A DNA stretch of 22,958 nucleotides from a virus. Numbering within the stretch: position 1 is the stretch's first letter; every line of letters starts with the position of its first letter. Shown here piece after piece: positions 20,789 to 22,958 of this stretch. The stretch is from the IMG/VR virus record IMGVR_UViG_3300029309_000365, positions 1-22,958 of that record. One strand, given 5' to 3'. Made by a program: the position numbers and the translations under genes. The notes under the pieces are model-generated. The model was given only the letters and a program-made list of their open reading frames with translations. It had not been told where the DNA came from and made no database searches.

Positions 20789-21654
20789 TTTTTATATTTT
20801 TGGTTTAATATTTTTGGTACTGCATTATTCCATTTTATTTGGTGATGTAACCTTTTATTTTTATTGCCCATTAATGTTATATTAGTACAACTTGGACTAA
20901 ATAAAACAGTATAAAAAGATTTAACATAAGTACCTGAATCTAAATAAAATTCAGTTAAGCCACCTGTGTTGCTTTGTGTGTCTAATTGTTCTAAACGTAT
21001 ATCGGCAATAGTTAATAAAAGTTCACCAATATTACCTTTTTTTACATAAGAGTTGACATCTTCATTTATTCTGCCTAAAAATTCTAAAGGGTTATTTACA
21101 TTAAACATAAAAAAGTTCATCGCCTTTCTTGTTACTTTTTTTTGAAACACTCTGCTCATTTCACCACCGATAAAATCACCGCCTTGTGCTATACATAACG
21201 TTTTTATACCTACATTTTTTTCTATTAACTTATAATAAGAAAGTAAATTTAAAAACATAACATTTAAATTTTTAATAATTTTTTGTTTAGTTAAATATTT
21301 ACCATCAGCATCACTTGTGTATCTAAAAGAAGTATAGTCGTCATCTAAAACAATAATATATTTATATTTAGTTTTTTTGGCTAAATCATATATTGCATTT
21401 CTTGCAAATACAACAACTCTGTTATCTTTAAAATTATCACCAATATCAAATTTATTACTATAATCTTTTTTATTAAAAACTAATTTCTGTACGTTTTTTA
21501 TTTCTTTATACTTATTTAACGTTTTATCATCTTCACTACAAACCAAAAATATATCACCTGTATAATTTTGTTTTCTAAGGGTGTTTAATGTATGTATTTT
21601 TTCTGGTCTTCCATACGTTAATATAAATACAGCTAAATTATTCTTGATGCTCAT
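20785..21654 (-). CDS. TET-associated-type DNA glycosyltransferase (289 aa)
   Basis: The fold is a GT-A-like glycosyltransferase. A nucleotide-sugar binding start (LAVFILTYGRPEKIHTLNTL, residues 7-26) leads to IFLVCSEDD (35-43) and VVFARNAIYDLAK (81-93). The acidic metal-binding motif is IVLDDDY (D104-D106). Later motifs include QGGDFIGGEMSRVFQKKVTRKAMNFFMF (157-184), GRINEDVNSYV (194-204), and TGGLTEFYLDSGTYVKSFYTVLFSPS (230-255). This ordering matches the TET/JBP-associated glycosyltransferase family, which in phages adds sugars to oxidised cytosine in DNA (described by Iyer, Aravind and colleagues; TET-linked cytosine hypermodification shown by Burke and colleagues). A ParB-like protein lies directly upstream, as in such clusters. 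No TET dioxygenase or cytosine methyltransferase is in the window. A role on another substrate cannot be excluded. Confidence 0.75.
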   Translation of the reverse strand: MSIKNNLAVFILTYGRPEKIHTLNTLRKQNYTGDIFLVCSEDDKTLNKYKEIKNVQKLVFNKKDYSNKFDIGDNFKDNRVVVFARNAIYDLAKKTKYKYIIVLDDDYTSFRYTSDADGKYLTKQKIIKNLNVMFLNLLSYYKLIEKNVGIKTLCIAQGGDFIGGEMSRVFQKKVTRKAMNFFMFNVNNPLEFLGRINEDVNSYVKKGNIGELLLTIADIRLEQLDTQSNTGGLTEFYLDSGTYVKSFYTVLFSPSCTNITLMGNKNKRLHHQIKWNNAVPKILNQKYKK

Positions 21655-22354
21655 CTAAATATTGTTGAGTTATTTTTTTATTTAAATTTACATAACCGCT
21701 TTCTATTGCTTTTTCAAAATCTATAATTACAAGGGCTTGTTCTTCAAATAAATTTTGTTCGTCTTTATTTAAATGCGGATATAAATCTGCAATTTTACTA
21801 AAGTCTAAAGTTATAAATCTAGTTGCAGAAAGCAGTAAAAATTCTTTAAGATTTTTATTCAGTTTACTGTCATTTATATTTTTTACCAAAGCATTATATT
21901 TATCAATATTATAACACTCTTTTAAATTTGGTTTAGTTTCACCTGCTTCATATTTAGGTGCTTCTATTTTTTTGGTATAAGGATTTTCTTCCAATAAAGT
22001 TTTATTTAAATCTAAACCCCAGTCATCAAGTAAATCTAAATCCCATTCGTTGGCTAATATATCCCAGTCCCATTCACCAAAGCTTGTATTATCTTTAATT
22101 ATAAATTGTTTCTTTTGTTCATCTGACCAGTTTTTAACCTGATGAACAGGTACTTTTTTTATACCTGCTTGTTTCATTGCCCTTAGTCTCATATTGCCAC
22201 CTAATACAATCATATTTTCATCAATGACTATTGGTCTAACATTTATCATATCAGGTAATTCTTTAAGGCTTTTTACAAGTTTTTTGAATTTATCTTCTGT
22301 AATTGTTCTTGGGTTGTCAGGGTTTTCTTTTATTTTGTTTATATCTAATATCAT
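21638..22354 (-). CDS. ParB/Srx-fold domain protein (238 aa)
   Basis: Residues 1-90 form a ParB N-terminal-like (ParB/sulfiredoxin) domain: ILDINKIKENPDNPRTITEDKFKKLVKSL, VRPIVIDENMIVLGGNMRLRAMKQAGIKKVPV. The motif region is GGNMRLRA (52-59). A short tryptophan-rich link follows (FGEWDWDILANEWDLDLLDDWGLDL, about 92-116), as seen in phage ParB-methyltransferase proteins. But instead of a methyltransferase, the C-terminal 110 residues form a helical domain with FLLLSATRFITLDFSKIADLYPHL. Such proteins have NTPase, nuclease or DNA-directing roles and are found in phage DNA-modification clusters. Here it is coupled to the glycosyltransferase (17-base overlap) and to the HNH gene (ATGA). A role in guiding the modification is an inference; it is not a plasmid partition protein, since no ParA is present. 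Confidence 0.75.
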   Translation of the reverse strand: MILDINKIKENPDNPRTITEDKFKKLVKSLKELPDMINVRPIVIDENMIVLGGNMRLRAMKQAGIKKVPVHQVKNWSDEQKKQFIIKDNTSFGEWDWDILANEWDLDLLDDWGLDLNKTLLEENPYTKKIEAPKYEAGETKPNLKECYNIDKYNALVKNINDSKLNKNLKEFLLLSATRFITLDFSKIADLYPHLNKDEQNLFEEQALVIIDFEKAIESGYVNLNKKITQQYLDEHQE

Positions 22355-22857
22355 AAATCTAATTTATACTGATTTTTATTTGGGTCATATGATGGTATTG
22401 TTGTAGATATACTATTATAATTACCACCTTTAGCAAAAATGTGATACTTAATATAGTTTTCACTTATTGTAACAAGTTCTAAATTTTCATATTTAGGGTT
22501 TTTTTTATTATGGTCTATATGATTTATATGATATTTAGTATAATCTAAAGTAGTATCAACATCTGCAAAAGTAAAATAAACTAATTTATGTACTCTTAAA
22601 GTTTTTGTCAGTAGTTTATCATTTGTTCTTAAAAATGGCGATTGCTGTAATGTAACAAATGGGTATTCTGTGTCTTTGTATCTTACTTTTCTTTCTTTCC
22701 ATTCTTGCCTTTGAAAAGAATATTTTAAGACCACACCAATTTTGTTTGTTGCTACAGATAATAAATTATATAAAAAGTTATTTTTAAGGTCAGGGCTTTT
22801 TGTAAAAAGATAACGTGCTTTTTTAAATCCATTTGGTGGTGGTGGTACATATCTCAT
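22351..22857 (-). CDS. HNH endonuclease (168 aa)
   Basis: The C-terminal half holds an HNH_3-type nuclease motif: VHKLVYFTF (residues 89-97), then YHINHIDHNKKNPKYENLELVT (109-130). H110, H113 and N125 are candidate metal or catalytic residues, with the usual 'HINHIDxNKxNPxxENLEhVT' layout. The N-terminal half (about 38-88; GVVLKYSFQRQEWKERKVRYKDTEYPFVTLQ) would be a DNA-binding part. Many phages carry an HNH gene close to the terminase, where it can assist the large subunit in DNA cleavage during packaging; others are homing endonucleases. The NUMOD-like lead and free-standing form leave both possible. The gene overlaps both neighbours by ATGA. Confidence 0.8.
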   Translation of the reverse strand: MRYVPPPPNGFKKARYLFTKSPDLKNNFLYNLLSVATNKIGVVLKYSFQRQEWKERKVRYKDTEYPFVTLQQSPFLRTNDKLLTKTLRVHKLVYFTFADVDTTLDYTKYHINHIDHNKKNPKYENLELVTISENYIKYHIFAKGGNYNSISTTIPSYDPNKNQYKLDL

Positions 22858-22958
22858 ATTTCATCATCTAAGTTATTTATTATTCTATAATAAGCATCCC
22901 TTGCATCTGCATAACTTTTTTTATTTAGCATTGATGCAATAAGCACACTAATTATTTG
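22854..22958 (-). CDS. Partial ORF cut by the right window edge (last 34 residues)
   Basis: The last 34 codons of a gene end at TGA 22856-22854, overlapping the HNH start by four bases. The visible C-terminus (SVLIASMLNKKSYADARDAY, then YRIINNLDDEI) is helical and acidic at its end. The family cannot be told from this fragment. The ATGA overlap shows it belongs to the same operon. Confidence 0.6.
   Translation of the reverse strand, partial: QIISVLIASMLNKKSYADARDAYYRIINNLDDEI

Noticed and set aside
21638-22354. ParB-like gene as part of a plasmid partition system
   Set aside because: No ParA and no parS-like repeats are present; sequence and context fit phage ParB/Srx proteins tied to DNA modification.

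Overview
This window is the virion-structure block of a tailed double-stranded DNA phage, most likely a siphovirus infecting a marine member of the Bacteroidota (Flavobacteriia-like). All convincing genes lie on the minus strand, so biological order runs from right to left. The host guess is an inference from three things: the DNA is AT-rich, starts lack Shine-Dalgarno sequences, and several structural proteins match families I know from flavobacterial and uncultured marine phages. No integrase, repressor, tRNA, insertion sequence or CRISPR array was seen.

Right end (22958 to 19297): a cut-off small ORF, an HNH endonuclease, a ParB/Srx-fold protein, and a glycosyltransferase resembling the TET-associated glycosyltransferases that decorate modified cytosine in phage DNA. 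The small and large terminase subunits follow. Every junction here overlaps by 4 to 26 bases, which suggests one compact operon.

Middle (19269 to 10241): a tail-assembly chaperone gene containing a hidden -1 programmed frameshift. Its extension is open in an overlapping frame and has no start codon of its own. Then come putative tail terminator and tail completion proteins, an Ig-like protein, an 18-codon mini-ORF, two large tail proteins, a 48-aa gene, a tape-measure protein, and a multidomain prohead-protease protein.

Left half (10240 to 1): a 785-aa protein with five Ig-like repeats, scaffold, major capsid protein, putative tail tube protein, a 515-bp gene-poor stretch, a small structural protein, portal, head-tail connector, two tiny genes, two tail-fibre/adhesin proteins, a marine-phage protein and a small membrane protein. 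The portal sits after the capsid and tail genes, unlike the usual terminase-portal-protease-capsid-tail order.

Three intrinsic terminators are packed into the 1.1 kb after the major capsid gene, and I see none elsewhere. The gene-poor stretch 5191-5705 contains several hairpins, short repeats and a strong terminator, and may encode a structured RNA. Four genes that follow untranslated gaps share an identical upstream element (CGTTATAT, four bases, ATGAA). The best leads are the frameshifted chaperone, this start-site element, the candidate RNA and the DNA-glycosylation genes beside the terminase.
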